Source: Isoptericola sp. AK164
GTDB lineage: Bacteria > Actinomycetota > Actinomycetes > Actinomycetales > Cellulomonadaceae
DNA length: 64,000 nt
NCBI RefSeq assembly: GCF_029643425.1
Contig: NZ_CP119106.1
Location: 2,852,001-2,916,000 of the forward strand
Reading direction: 5' to 3'
This document shows, piece by piece, positions 43,883 through 52,395 of the stretch (positions are counted from its first letter, which is position 1; each line of letters begins with the position of its first letter). Made by a program: the position numbers and the translations under genes. The notes beneath the pieces were generated by a model that was given only the letters and a program-made list of their open reading frames with translations, ran no database searches and was not told the origin of the DNA.

Positions 43883-44730
43883 GCGTTCTCGTCACCTTCC
43901 GGCTCGTCGGACGGGGCTGCCGGCTGCTCCGGCTCCCGGGGGCCCAGGTCCACCTGCTCGACCGTGGACTCGTCGATGATCGGGTCCGGGTCCGGCCAGT
44001 CGCTGCGGCGGCGGCTCACGTCCGTCTCGGAGTGCGCCCCGCAGCCGTGGTCGAGGGAGACCACCTTGCCGTCGTCGGGCGACCACGCGTTGGCGCACAC
44101 GCCGAACAGCTGGCCCAGCGGGCCCTGCAGCGGCACGAGGAAGCCGCAGGTCGTGCACTCGGCGTCCGAGGCGACCGCGCCTCGCGACGTCGGCCCCTGC
44201 GACCCGCGGTACCAGCGCTCGGCGGCCTCGTCGCGACCGTGCGGGGAGAGCACCCGCTGGCGGGCCAGCGCCAGCTCCTCGATGGCGACCTCGTCCTGCT
44301 CCTCGTCGCCGGTCGGCGTCCAGCCGGGCTCGAGGCGCGGGTCGTCCGCGCGGAAGGGCAGCTTGTCGCCCGGGCGGACGTCCCCCGGACGCAGCCGCTC
44401 CGACCACGGCACCCAGGCCGGGGCCAGGATCGCCTCGTCGCCCGGCAGCAGCTCGACCTCGCAGACCGTGGCCGTGCGGCCGCGCGGCACGCGCGCCACC
44501 GTCACGGTCCAGTGCCAGCCGTGGTAGCCGCGCATCCCGGCCGCGAACCGGTGCGACATCAGGCGTTCGCCCTCGGCGACGGTCCCGAGGTGCTCGCCGA
44601 CGTCGTCCGGGCCGGACGCGACCTCCAGCGCCGCGGCGCGCGCCAGCTCGGCGGCGCCGAGCAGGACGGCGTCGTTGCGGGCGCGCGAGCTCACGCGGCG
44701 TGCCTTCGCGGGCGCCTCGGCGGATGCCAT
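43879..44730 (-). CDS. DUF3027 family protein
   Basis: The 283-residue protein has the conserved actinobacterial block HRFAAGMRGYHGWHWTVTVARVPRG followed by EVELLPGDEAILAPAWVPWSERLRPGD, characteristic of DUF3027. The C-terminal part contains CTTCGFLVPLQGPLGQLFGVCANAWSPDDGKVVSLDHGCGAHSE, whose four cysteines and histidine look like a zinc-binding site. The tail is acidic. Its function is unknown. It lies 14 bases downstream of the cold-shock gene, and this neighbourhood is common in actinobacteria. Confidence 0.85.
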   Translation of the reverse strand: MASAEAPAKARRVSSRARNDAVLLGAAELARAAALEVASGPDDVGEHLGTVAEGERLMSHRFAAGMRGYHGWHWTVTVARVPRGRTATVCEVELLPGDEAILAPAWVPWSERLRPGDVRPGDKLPFRADDPRLEPGWTPTGDEEQDEVAIEELALARQRVLSPHGRDEAAERWYRGSQGPTSRGAVASDAECTTCGFLVPLQGPLGQLFGVCANAWSPDDGKVVSLDHGCGAHSETDVSRRRSDWPDPDPIIDESTVEQVDLGPREPEQPAAPSDEPEGDENA

Positions 44731-44744
44731 GATTCGTCTCGCTC

Positions 44745-45128
44745 TCAGGAATCGAGGTTGTCGGCGACGGCGCGCAGCATGGTGGCGACGCGCTTGCCCG
44801 CCTCGCCCTCGGGGTACTTGCCACGCTTGAGCTGGTCGCCCGTGCGGTCGAGCACGCGGATGAGGTCCTCGACGATGCCGGCCATCTCCGACGGCGGCTT
44901 GCGCTTCGCCTTCGCCACCGACGGCTGGGGGTCGACGACCCGCACGGCGAGCGCCGACGGGCCACGGCGCCCGTCCGCGACGCCGAACTCCACGCGGGTG
45001 CCCGGCTTCGGGTTCGGCACGTCGGCCGGCAGCGCGGAGGCGTGCAGGAACACTTCGCCGCCGTCGGCGTGGGCGATGAAACCGAAACCGCGATCCGCGT
45101 CGTACCACTTGACCTTGCCGGTGGGCAC
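44745..45128 (-). CDS. Cold-shock domain protein with C-terminal extension
   Basis: The 127-residue protein has a cold-shock OB-fold at 1-65 with RNP1-like DRGFGFI and RNP2-like VFLHASAL. An actinobacterial extension follows (about 70-127, AGIVEDLIRVLDRTGDQLKRGKYPEG) that is not part of the classic 67-residue CspA. It should bind single-stranded nucleic acid in the cytoplasm. GTG at 45128 follows AGAGGTTCAG. It is the first gene of the group with DUF3027 and the sacsin-like gene. Confidence 0.92.
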   Translation of the reverse strand: MPTGKVKWYDADRGFGFIAHADGGEVFLHASALPADVPNPKPGTRVEFGVADGRRGPSALAVRVVDPQPSVAKAKRKPPSEMAGIVEDLIRVLDRTGDQLKRGKYPEGEAGKRVATMLRAVADNLDS

Positions 45129-45242
45129 CTGAACCTCTTCGTGCTCGTCGTTGCTCTGGACCCGGCGGGTGCCGGGCAGTGTCCCAGGGTACCGGGGCGG
45201 GGGCGGACGCGTCGCATCCGGCCACGGCTGTCCGCCGGGACG

Positions 45243-45923
45243 TCAGGCGGGCACGATGCCGGCGTCGGCGCCGAGCCGGGCGGCGACGGCGTCGAACCAG
45301 TCCGCCGGGTCGGACACCGCGTTGTGCAGGTGGCCGAACAGCTCGAAGGAGATCGAGCCGAACAGCCCCGACCAGGCCATCAGGGTGCGGGCCACGACCT
45401 CCGGGGCCGGCGCGGGGAAGCCGCGCTGCACGACGGCGGCACGCGCCGGCGCGACGACGGCGGCGACGTCGGACACCGGCGGCCCCGGGTCCCCGCCCGC
45501 CTCCGCGGCGATGCCGGCCAGCACGAGGACCACCCGGATCGCGGGCTCCACGGTGTCCTGCGGTGCCGCGTACCCGGGCACGGGGGTGCCGTAGAGCAGG
45601 GCGAACTCCCCCGGGTGCTCGACGCACCAGGTGCGCGCCGCACGGCAGGCGGCCAGCCAACGGGCCGCGTGGTCGGTGCGGGGCGCGTCGCTCTCCGCCT
45701 GCTCGACGGCGGCACCGAGCTCGTCGTAGCACTCCACCAGCAGCGCGGTCAGCAGGGCGTCGCGGGACTCGACGTACCGGTACACCGCCGAGGACACCAT
45801 CCCCACGTCGCGGGCGACGGCGCGCAGGGACAGCGCGGCGGGTCCCTCGGCGCCGAGGCGTTCCCGGGCCGCAGCGTGGATCCGCCGGGTGATCTCGGTG
45901 CGGGCGATCTCGCGGGCGGACAT
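45243..45923 (-). CDS. TetR family transcriptional regulator
   Basis: The 226-residue protein has an N-terminal helix-turn-helix (ITRRIHAAARERLGAEGPAALSLRAVARDVGMVSSAVYRYVESRDALL) and a C-terminal ligand domain of the WHG type (RTWCVEHPGEFALLYGTPVPGY). ATG at 45923 was taken; GTG at 45932 is possible. Inverted repeats upstream of the gene (45942-45975) recur upstream of the epimerase gene at 47870, so that gene is the likely target even though a sugar-transferase gene lies between. Confidence 0.88.
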   Translation of the reverse strand: MSAREIARTEITRRIHAAARERLGAEGPAALSLRAVARDVGMVSSAVYRYVESRDALLTALLVECYDELGAAVEQAESDAPRTDHAARWLAACRAARTWCVEHPGEFALLYGTPVPGYAAPQDTVEPAIRVVLVLAGIAAEAGGDPGPPVSDVAAVVAPARAAVVQRGFPAPAPEVVARTLMAWSGLFGSISFELFGHLHNAVSDPADWFDAVAARLGADAGIVPA

Positions 45924-45941
45924 GTCGGACACCCTGCCACG

Positions 45942-45975
45942 GCGGAGCAGCGTTCGCGAAGCAGAGCACCGCTCC
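45942..45975 (-). promoter_or_regulatory. Candidate TetR operators at its own promoter
   Basis: AGAGC-ACC-GCTCC (45963-45975) and an imperfect GGAGC-AGC-GTTC (45944-45955) lie just upstream of the TetR start and match the repeats at 47784 and 47838. Confidence 0.5.
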
Positions 45976-46025
45976 GGAACGCGCGCCAGAGCTTGCGACG
46001 GGGCTCACGACGCAGCGCGCGACGA

Positions 46026-47588
46026 TCAGTACGCGCCCCGGCCCGAGAGCACCGCCCGCACCGTGCGCGCGAGGACCAGCAGGTCGTCCAGCGGGGTCCA
46101 GTTCTCCGCGTAGAAGATGTCCAGCCGCACCGCCTCGTCCCACGGCAGGTCGCACCGCCCGCTGACCTGCCAGAGCCCGGTCATGCCCGGCTTGACCAGG
46201 AGACGGCGGCGGACGTGCGCCTCGTACTTCGCCGCCTCGTGCGGCAGCGGCGGCCGGGGGCCGACCAGGGACATCTGGCCCCGCAGTACGTTGAACAGCT
46301 GAGGCAGCTCGTCGAGCGAGTACCGGCGCAGCATGCGACCCGGCCGGGTGACCCGCGGGTCGTCGCGCTGCTTGAAGAGCAGACCGTCGGCGTCGTTGCG
46401 GCCCTGCAGGTAGTCCTCGGCATCGGCCCCCACCCGCATGGTGCGGAACTTCAGCATCCGGAACATCGTGCCGTCGCGCCCCACCCGCTCCTGCGGGTAC
46501 AGGATCGGGCCCTTGCTCGTGGTCGCGACGACGACCGCGACCACCACGAGCACCGGCAGGACCAGCAGGATCAGCAGGATCGCGCCGACCCTGTCGATGA
46601 GCGACTTCGCGACGTACTTCGGGCCGGCGAACCGCGGAGCGGTCACGTGCAGCAGAGACACCGAACGCTCGGGGACCACCGTGATCCGGGGCCGGGTGAC
46701 ACCCTCCAGCGCGGCGGTCAGCATCAGGCTCACGCCCAGCGGCTCCAGCTCCCACCCCAGACGGTGCACCTCGTCGGCGTCGACCGCCTCGGAGCCGCAC
46801 ACCACGACCGCCCGCGCAGCGGTGCCGGCGGCCACCGCCGGCACGTCGGACAGCCCGCCGAGCACGGGGACGCCGGCCACCTCGGGTGGCGCGGAGGCTC
46901 CCTCTCCCGGCCCGTCGGCCGCGGGACGGGGCCTGTCGACATCGCCGTACGGCCCCGCGGCCGCGCCGTCCGGCACGCAGGCGGCCACGACCCGGTACCC
47001 GGACGGCCGGTCGTGCAGCTCGTCGACGAGCCGCTCGACCTGTCGGCGGGATCCCACGGCCACGACCTCCGTCGTGCACGCGCCGCGAGCGCGGGCACGC
47101 AGAAGGCGCGCTCGCCACGCCGACCGTCCCGCGATCAGCAAGGCCAGCCCGAGGGGGAACGCGGTGAGGGCGAAGGCCTGGACACCGGGAGCGGGGACCA
47201 GGAGTGCCAGCACCGCGGCCGCGACGAACGTCCGCAGGGCGGCATCGGCGATGCGGTGGAGCTCCTGGCCTCCCTCGCCGAGGACGCGAGGGTCGTAGCC
47301 ACCGCTCAACGCGATCGCGACGGGCCACCCGACGACGCCCACGGCCACCAGCGCGAGCAGCACGGCCGTCGCGGCACCGGAGGGCGGCGCGGCGACCACG
47401 GCGTCCCGCACCACCAGCGCCACGACGCAGGCGGCGGACACCAGCAGCACGTCCGTGGCCATCAGTCGGCGTCGGTAGCCGGTCTGCCAGACGTCGACCC
47501 GAGCGCGGGCGCGCCACGACGGGCTCCTGCTGCGCCGCACCCACGCCCAGGTGCGGGGCAGTCTCTTCTGCGACTCCGCGATCGTCAT
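46026..47588 (-). CDS. Polyprenyl glycosylphosphotransferase (WbaP/CpsE-like initiating sugar transferase)
   Basis: The 520-residue protein has four N-terminal transmembrane helices (about 40-160), a CoA-binding-like/Rossmann middle region (TTEVVAVGSRRQVERLVDELHD) and a C-terminal bacterial sugar transferase domain. The latter has a membrane-entering helix (about 335-360), PILYPQERVGRDGTMFRMLKFRTM and YSLDELPQLFNVLRGQMSLVGPRP. It transfers a sugar-1-phosphate to undecaprenyl phosphate, starting polymer synthesis, and could initiate the polysaccharide encoded at 7-37 kb. GGGAGCGAGACG precedes the ATG. A repeat-rich control region lies upstream. Confidence 0.92.
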   Translation of the reverse strand: MTIAESQKRLPRTWAWVRRSRSPSWRARARVDVWQTGYRRRLMATDVLLVSAACVVALVVRDAVVAAPPSGAATAVLLALVAVGVVGWPVAIALSGGYDPRVLGEGGQELHRIADAALRTFVAAAVLALLVPAPGVQAFALTAFPLGLALLIAGRSAWRARLLRARARGACTTEVVAVGSRRQVERLVDELHDRPSGYRVVAACVPDGAAAGPYGDVDRPRPAADGPGEGASAPPEVAGVPVLGGLSDVPAVAAGTAARAVVVCGSEAVDADEVHRLGWELEPLGVSLMLTAALEGVTRPRITVVPERSVSLLHVTAPRFAGPKYVAKSLIDRVGAILLILLVLPVLVVVAVVVATTSKGPILYPQERVGRDGTMFRMLKFRTMRVGADAEDYLQGRNDADGLLFKQRDDPRVTRPGRMLRRYSLDELPQLFNVLRGQMSLVGPRPPLPHEAAKYEAHVRRRLLVKPGMTGLWQVSGRCDLPWDEAVRLDIFYAENWTPLDDLLVLARTVRAVLSGRGAY

Positions 47589-47665
47589 CGTCTCGCTCCC
47601 GACATGCGCTGGTCCTTCCTGATGCTAGGAGGCGCACCCCGCGGATTTCTGCGGTTCGTCGCGCC

Positions 47666-47707
47666 TTTCACCCGCTCTTTCACCCAGGTGAAAACGCTGG
47701 GTTTCAT
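47666..47707 (-). promoter_or_regulatory. Repeat cluster upstream of sugar transferase gene
   Basis: TTTCACCC occurs at 47666 and 47678, and TTTCACC-CA-GGTGAAA (47678-47693) is a perfect inverted repeat; GTTTCA follows at 47701. It lies about 80-120 bases upstream of the sugar transferase start and looks like a multi-site operator. Confidence 0.45.
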
Positions 47708-47783
47708 CCGAGGAAAGGGCTCCCAGCGGTTGCTACCGGGAGCGGTCTGTGATCGGTCGACAGCGCCCCAGGTCATCGGTGCG

Positions 47784-47796
47784 AGAGCAGCGCTCT
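47784..47796 (+). promoter_or_regulatory. Candidate TetR operator 1 at epimerase promoter
   Basis: AGAGC-AGC-GCTCT is a perfect 5+3+5 inverted repeat 74 bases upstream of the epimerase start. Confidence 0.5.
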
Positions 47797-47837
47797 TGCG
47801 CCCGGCCCGCCGCCGTGCCACGCTGACGACACAGAGT

Positions 47838-47852
47838 GAGAGCACCGCTCTC
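47838..47852 (+). promoter_or_regulatory. Candidate TetR operator 2 at epimerase promoter
   Basis: GAGAGC-ACC-GCTCTC is a perfect 6+3+6 inverted repeat ending 17 bases before the epimerase ATG, so binding would block transcription or its start. Confidence 0.6.
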
Positions 47853-47869
47853 GGATTGGAGCACGGGTC

Positions 47870-48787
47870 ATGTCTCGTCATCTCGTCGTGGGCGCCGGCC
47901 CCGTCGGCCGACAGGTCGCCACCCTCCTCGCCGCCACCGGCGAGGAGGTCACCGTCGCCACCCGCTCGGGCCGGGACACCGGCCTGGAGGGCGTGCGCCA
48001 CGTCGCCGTCGACGCGGCCGACCCGGACGCGCTCTGCGCCGTCGACCCGGACGCCGACGTGCTCTACAACTGCGCCAACCCGGCCGACTACACCCGCTGG
48101 GAGGAGCTCTGGCCGCCGCTGGCCGCCTCGCTGCTGACCAGCGCCGAGCGGCTCGGCGCCGTCTACGCGATCACCGGGAACCTCTACCCCTACGGCCCCG
48201 TCGACGGCCCGATGTCCGAGGGGCTCCCCGACGCCGCCACCGACCACAAGGGCCGGCTGCGGGCACGAATGTGGGCCGACGCGCTCGCCGCCCACCGGGC
48301 CGGGCGCCTGCGGGCCGTCGAGGTCCGCGGCTCCGACTACGTCGGGCCGGGCGTCGGCGGGAACGGCCACGTCACGCGCGTGCTGCCCGCCGCCCGGCAG
48401 GGCCGCGCCGTCAGCATGCTCGGCCGCACCGACCAGCCGCACACCTTCACCGACGTCCGCGACGTCGCCCGCACCCTGGTGGCCGCCGCCGCGGACCACG
48501 ACGCGCACGGCCGCGTCTGGCACGTGCCGTCCAACCCGCCGGTCACCCAGCGCCAGGCGGTCACGGACGCGCTCGCCGCCGTCGGCAAGCCGCCCGTGAA
48601 GGTGCGTGAGCTGCGCGGCGCCACCGTCGCCGTCGTCTCGTGGTTCTCCCCGCTGGTACGAGAGCTGCGCCAGCTGATGTACCAGTGGGAGCGGCCGTAC
48701 GTGCTGGACTCCACCGCCGCCCGGGAGCGGTTCGGGATCGCCCCGACCCCGTGGCCCGAGGTGTGCCGGGCGACCGCGGCGGACTGA
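47870..48787 (+). CDS. NAD-dependent epimerase/dehydratase family protein
   Basis: The 305-residue extended SDR-like protein has an N-terminal nucleotide-binding motif variant VVGAGPVGRQVA (GxGxxG), ADVLYNCANPADYTRW, a TGNLYPYGP segment in the active-site region and FTDVRDVARTL. There is no standard YxxxK; the sequence reads DHKGRLRARMW at that position, so the catalysis differs from RmlB-type enzymes. GGAG precedes the ATG. The operator pair upstream suggests TetR control and induction by a small molecule rather than a constitutive wall-sugar role. Confidence 0.85.
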   Translation: MSRHLVVGAGPVGRQVATLLAATGEEVTVATRSGRDTGLEGVRHVAVDAADPDALCAVDPDADVLYNCANPADYTRWEELWPPLAASLLTSAERLGAVYAITGNLYPYGPVDGPMSEGLPDAATDHKGRLRARMWADALAAHRAGRLRAVEVRGSDYVGPGVGGNGHVTRVLPAARQGRAVSMLGRTDQPHTFTDVRDVARTLVAAAADHDAHGRVWHVPSNPPVTQRQAVTDALAAVGKPPVKVRELRGATVAVVSWFSPLVRELRQLMYQWERPYVLDSTAARERFGIAPTPWPEVCRATAAD

Positions 48788-48822
48788 TCCCCGTCGGCCC
48801 CCGTTCCCCGTGGCGTCCCCGC

Positions 48823-48879
48823 TGTGGGCATGAAATCTGCAGGACCCACCGCTGTCGGCCTGCAGATTTCATGCCCACA
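48823..48879. repeat. Palindromic element (type A, copy 2)
   Basis: A 21-bp perfect stem (48823-48843 with 48859-48879) around a 15-base loop. Its outer 20 bases match the 6901-6964 palindrome at 19 of 20 positions, while the centres differ. It may also terminate the epimerase transcript. Confidence 0.85.
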
Positions 48880-48898
48880 ACTTCGGGGGGAGCGGGCG

Positions 48899-48904
48899 TA
48901 ACAT
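48899..48904 (+). promoter_or_regulatory. -10 element for leaderless helicase-associated gene
   Basis: TAACAT is followed by 7 bases and the ATG at 48912. Confidence 0.5.
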
Positions 48905-48911
48905 CGATCAG

Positions 48912-51221
48912 ATGGCCGGTACGTTCACCGAGTGGGTGCGCTCGCGCACGGACGACGAGCTCGTGACGTTGCTCCGCGTGCGCCCCGACCTCGGCACACC
49001 CTCCCCCTCCACGCTGCGCTCCCTCGCCGCGCGCGCCGCCAGCCGCACCAGCACCGAGCGGGCCGTCGCCCACCTGGACGCCGGCACGCTGCAGGTCCTG
49101 GAGTCGCTGCTCGCGCTGTCCGACGGCGACACCCCCGTCGGGGCGGGAGCGGTCACCGACGCGCTCGGCGCACCGGGGTCCGCCGACGCCGTCGGTCGCG
49201 TCCTGGCCGCCGCCCGCGACGCGGCCCTGGTGTGGGACGACGACGGCGGGGTGCGGCCCGCACCCGGCCTCGACGAGGTGCTCGGCCCCTACCCCGCCGG
49301 CCTCGGCCCCGTCCGGGAGGACGACGCCCCGACCGTCGACGTCGGGGCCCTGTCCCCCGCCGCCCGGCAGGTCCTCGACGCGCTCGCCTGGGGGCCGCCC
49401 GTCGGCGTCGTCCCGCCCGCCGGCTCCGCGCCCCGCGCCGCCGTCGACCAGCTCGTCGGCGACGGGCTGCTGCAACGCTCCGACGCCCGGCACGTGGTGC
49501 TGCCCCGCGACGTCGGTCTGGCCCTGCGGGGCGGTCGCACCCACCGGGCACCCGACCTCGACCCGCCCCGTCCGGACGGACGCACCGTCCCGGATCCGAC
49601 CGTGGACGCCGAGGCCGCCGGCGCCGCGCTGGAGATCGTGCGTCAGGTCGCGCACGTCCTCGTCGCCTGGGACGACACCCCACCCGTCGTGCTGCGCGCC
49701 GGCGGGCTCGGCGTCCGCGACCTGCGCCGCACGGCGCGGCTGCTCGAGACCGACGAGGCCACCGCCGCGACCGTCGTCGAGCTGGCCGCGAGCGCCGGGC
49801 TGGTCGCGGACGACGGCGACGCTCCCGCGTCGTTCCGGCCGACCACGCGCGCCGACGGCTGGGAGGAGGCCGACGACGCCGACCGGTGGGCCACGCTGGC
49901 CGAGGCCTGGCGACGCTCCCGCCGCACAGCGTGGCAGGTCGGTACCCGCGACGAGAAGGGCACGGTGCGCGCGCCGTTGTCCGCGGACCTGCAGCGGCCC
50001 TGGGTGCCGCGGCTGCGCCAGCAGGTGCTCGAGGTGCTCGACGCCCAGCCGGGCGTGGCGCTCGGGGTCGACGACGTGCTCGCCGTGCTGCGGTGGCGGT
50101 CGCCGCGGGCGGTGCCCCCGGAGGCCGCGGTGGCGGGGCTGCTGCGCGAGGCCGCGATGCTGGGCGTCACCGGCGCCGGGGTGCTGTCCACCCCCGGGCG
50201 CGCGGTGCGCGAGCCCGGGGAGGACGCCCCGGCCACGGACCTGGGCACGGTCATGCGCTCGGTGTTCCCCGAGGAGGTGCACGAGTTCCTCCTGCAGGGC
50301 GACCTGACCGGGATCGTGCCCGGGCGTCCCTCGCCCGACCTCGCGCGGCTCATCGACCAGTCCGCCGAGGTCGAGTCCCGGGGCGCCGCCACCACGGTGC
50401 GGTTCACGACCGGGTCCGTGACCCGGGCGCTGGACCACGGCCGCAGCGGGGAGGACCTGCTGGCCGAGATCGCCCAGCGGTCCGCCGTCCCGGTGCCGCA
50501 GCCGCTGGAGTACCTGGTCAAGGACACCGCACGCCGCCACGAGGCGCTGCGGGTCGGTTCGGCGCAGTCCTACGTGCGGGCCGCCGACCCCGCGATGCTC
50601 GCCGGCCTGGCCGACGATCCGCGGCTGTCCGCCCTCGGACTGGTCCGGCTCGCCCCGACGGTGCTCGCGGCGTCGGTCCCGGCCGCCGAGCTGCACGAGG
50701 TGCTGCGCGACCGGGGCCTGCTCTCGGCGCTCGAGGGTCCGGACGGCCGGCCGCTCGGCCGGGTCCGCCGTCCCGACCGGCTGGACCGCGACGTCTGGTC
50801 CCGGCGCCGCGGGACCGGGGCGGTCCGCGGCGTCACCGACGCCGCACGGCGCGAGCTGGTCGACCGGATGCGCGGCACCGGCACGAGCCGTGGCACCGGG
50901 ACACCGCCGGACGGCGTCGGCCAGGAGCTGCCGCCGGCCGTCGACGGCGCCTCGCCCGGCCCGGGTGCCGCCGTCGGACCGGGTGCGGTCGTCGGGGAGC
51001 CCGTGCGCGAGCCCGGGGACGTGCAGGCCGAGCTGAGCGAGGCGCTGCGCGACGGGCGCTCCGTGTGGGTCGAGCTGGTCGGGGCGTCCGGCGGGCTGGA
51101 GCGGCGCGAGCTGCGGCCGATGCGGCTCGAGGGCGGCCGGCTGCGGGCGCTGGACGCCGTGCGGGAGGCCGAGCTGACGATCGCCGTGCACCGCATCGCC
51201 TCGGTGCAGCCGACCGACTGA
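48912..51221 (+). CDS. Helicase-associated (XPB/Ssl2-like N-terminal) domain protein
   Basis: The 769-residue protein starts MAGTFTEWVRSRTDDELVTLLRVRPDLGTP and contains LAARAASRTSTERAVAHLDAGTLQVLESLLAL, characteristic of the actinobacterial Helicase_C_3/XPB-associated family often encoded near an XPB-like helicase. It lacks Walker motifs, so it is not itself a helicase. The C-terminal region (RSVWVELVGASGGLERRELRPMRLEGGRLRALD) resembles a WYL-like sensor fold, which I infer only from pattern. A role in DNA repair is possible. The transcript is probably leaderless. Confidence 0.8.
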   Translation: MAGTFTEWVRSRTDDELVTLLRVRPDLGTPSPSTLRSLAARAASRTSTERAVAHLDAGTLQVLESLLALSDGDTPVGAGAVTDALGAPGSADAVGRVLAAARDAALVWDDDGGVRPAPGLDEVLGPYPAGLGPVREDDAPTVDVGALSPAARQVLDALAWGPPVGVVPPAGSAPRAAVDQLVGDGLLQRSDARHVVLPRDVGLALRGGRTHRAPDLDPPRPDGRTVPDPTVDAEAAGAALEIVRQVAHVLVAWDDTPPVVLRAGGLGVRDLRRTARLLETDEATAATVVELAASAGLVADDGDAPASFRPTTRADGWEEADDADRWATLAEAWRRSRRTAWQVGTRDEKGTVRAPLSADLQRPWVPRLRQQVLEVLDAQPGVALGVDDVLAVLRWRSPRAVPPEAAVAGLLREAAMLGVTGAGVLSTPGRAVREPGEDAPATDLGTVMRSVFPEEVHEFLLQGDLTGIVPGRPSPDLARLIDQSAEVESRGAATTVRFTTGSVTRALDHGRSGEDLLAEIAQRSAVPVPQPLEYLVKDTARRHEALRVGSAQSYVRAADPAMLAGLADDPRLSALGLVRLAPTVLAASVPAAELHEVLRDRGLLSALEGPDGRPLGRVRRPDRLDRDVWSRRRGTGAVRGVTDAARRELVDRMRGTGTSRGTGTPPDGVGQELPPAVDGASPGPGAAVGPGAVVGEPVREPGDVQAELSEALRDGRSVWVELVGASGGLERRELRPMRLEGGRLRALDAVREAELTIAVHRIASVQPTD

Positions 51222-51235
51222 GCGGGCGGACCGCG

Positions 51236-51276
51236 CCGGCGCCGGCCCCGGACCTCAGCACCCGGGGCCGCGCCGG
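51236..51276. terminator. Bidirectional terminator between convergent genes
   Basis: CGGCCCCGG (51243-51251) pairs with CCGGGGCCG (51262-51270), and an outer CCGGCG/CGCCGG pairing extends the stem with one bulge. Confidence 0.6.
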
Positions 51277-51279
51277 ACC

Positions 51280-52395
51280 TCAGACCGGGGTCGGCACGGT
51301 GAGCCCGTCGAGGACGGTCCCGCGCCACGCCCGGTAGTAGCGCGGCTCGACCGGCGCACCCGGCGCGTCGAGCTCCGCGGCGGCGTGCCGGGCCCAGTGC
51401 GGGTCGCGCAGCATGGCGCGCCCGATCATCACCGCGTCGGCGCTGCCGTCGCGCAGGACCTGCTCGGCCTGCCACGCGTCGGTGATGCGTCCGACGGCGG
51501 CCGTCGGCACACCGCCCTCCGTCCGGACGACCGCGGCGCCGGGCACCTGGTAGCCGGGCTCCTCGAAGTAGTCGGCGCCCGCCACGAGCCCGCCCGAGGA
51601 GCAGTCCACGAGGTCGACCCCCACCTCGCGCAGCCGACGGGCGAGGCGGGCGGTGTCGTACGCGTCCAGCCCGCCCGGGGCCACGTCCTCGGCGCTGACC
51701 CGCACGAGCAGGGGCACCTCGTCGCCGATCGCGACGCGCACGGCCGCGGCGGCGGCCACGAGCAGCCGCTCCCGCCCGCCGCCGCCCCAGTCGTCGTCGC
51801 GGCGGTTGGTCACGGGTGACAGGAGCTCGTGCAGCAGGTAACCGTGCGCGCCGTGGAGCTCGACCGCGTCGAACCCGGCCTCCACGGCGCGGCGAGCCGA
51901 GACGGCGAACGCCTGGACGACCTGGTCGAGCTCGTCGCCGGTCGCCGGCCGCGGCGGCGCGTAGTCGCCGAACGGCTCGTCCGAGGCGCCGAGCGTCGAC
52001 CAGCCGCCCTCCTCGACCGGCACGGACCGGTTGCGGTGGGCGTCGCCGGGCAGACCGCGGTACTTGCCGCCCTTGCGGCCGGCGTGGGCGAGCTGGACCG
52101 CGATCTTCCCGCCCACGGCGTGCACGGCCTCGGTGACGGTGGCCCACGCCGCCGTCTGGCTGTCGTTCCACAGCCCGGCGTCCTGCGGGGTCACGCGACC
52201 CTCGGGCAGCACGGCCGTGGCCTCGGTGACGACGAGACCGGCCCCGCCGAGGGCGAACTGGGCGTAGTGCGCGCGGTGCCAGGCCGTGACGCGGCCCGTG
52301 CGGTCCTCGCAGGCGTACATGCACATCGGCGACGTCCAGGCGCGGTTGGCGAACGTGGTGCCGCGCAGCGTGAGGGGGGTGAACAGGGCAGTCAT
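51280..52395 (-). CDS. Old-yellow-enzyme family ene-reductase (YqjM-like)
   Basis: The 371-residue FMN protein begins FTPLTLRGTTFANRAWTSPMCMYAC with the YqjM-class cysteine. It has QLAHAGRKG, the substrate-binding His pair in ELHGAHGYLLHELLSPVTNRRDD and the C-terminal GRAMLRDPHWARHAA. It reduces activated C=C bonds with NAD(P)H. The ATG overlaps the preceding stop (ATGA). As the last gene of the 11-gene operon it probably reduces an unsaturated intermediate of the imported compound; the substrate is unknown. Confidence 0.92.
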   Translation of the reverse strand: MTALFTPLTLRGTTFANRAWTSPMCMYACEDRTGRVTAWHRAHYAQFALGGAGLVVTEATAVLPEGRVTPQDAGLWNDSQTAAWATVTEAVHAVGGKIAVQLAHAGRKGGKYRGLPGDAHRNRSVPVEEGGWSTLGASDEPFGDYAPPRPATGDELDQVVQAFAVSARRAVEAGFDAVELHGAHGYLLHELLSPVTNRRDDDWGGGGRERLLVAAAAAVRVAIGDEVPLLVRVSAEDVAPGGLDAYDTARLARRLREVGVDLVDCSSGGLVAGADYFEEPGYQVPGAAVVRTEGGVPTAAVGRITDAWQAEQVLRDGSADAVMIGRAMLRDPHWARHAAAELDAPGAPVEPRYYRAWRGTVLDGLTVPTPV

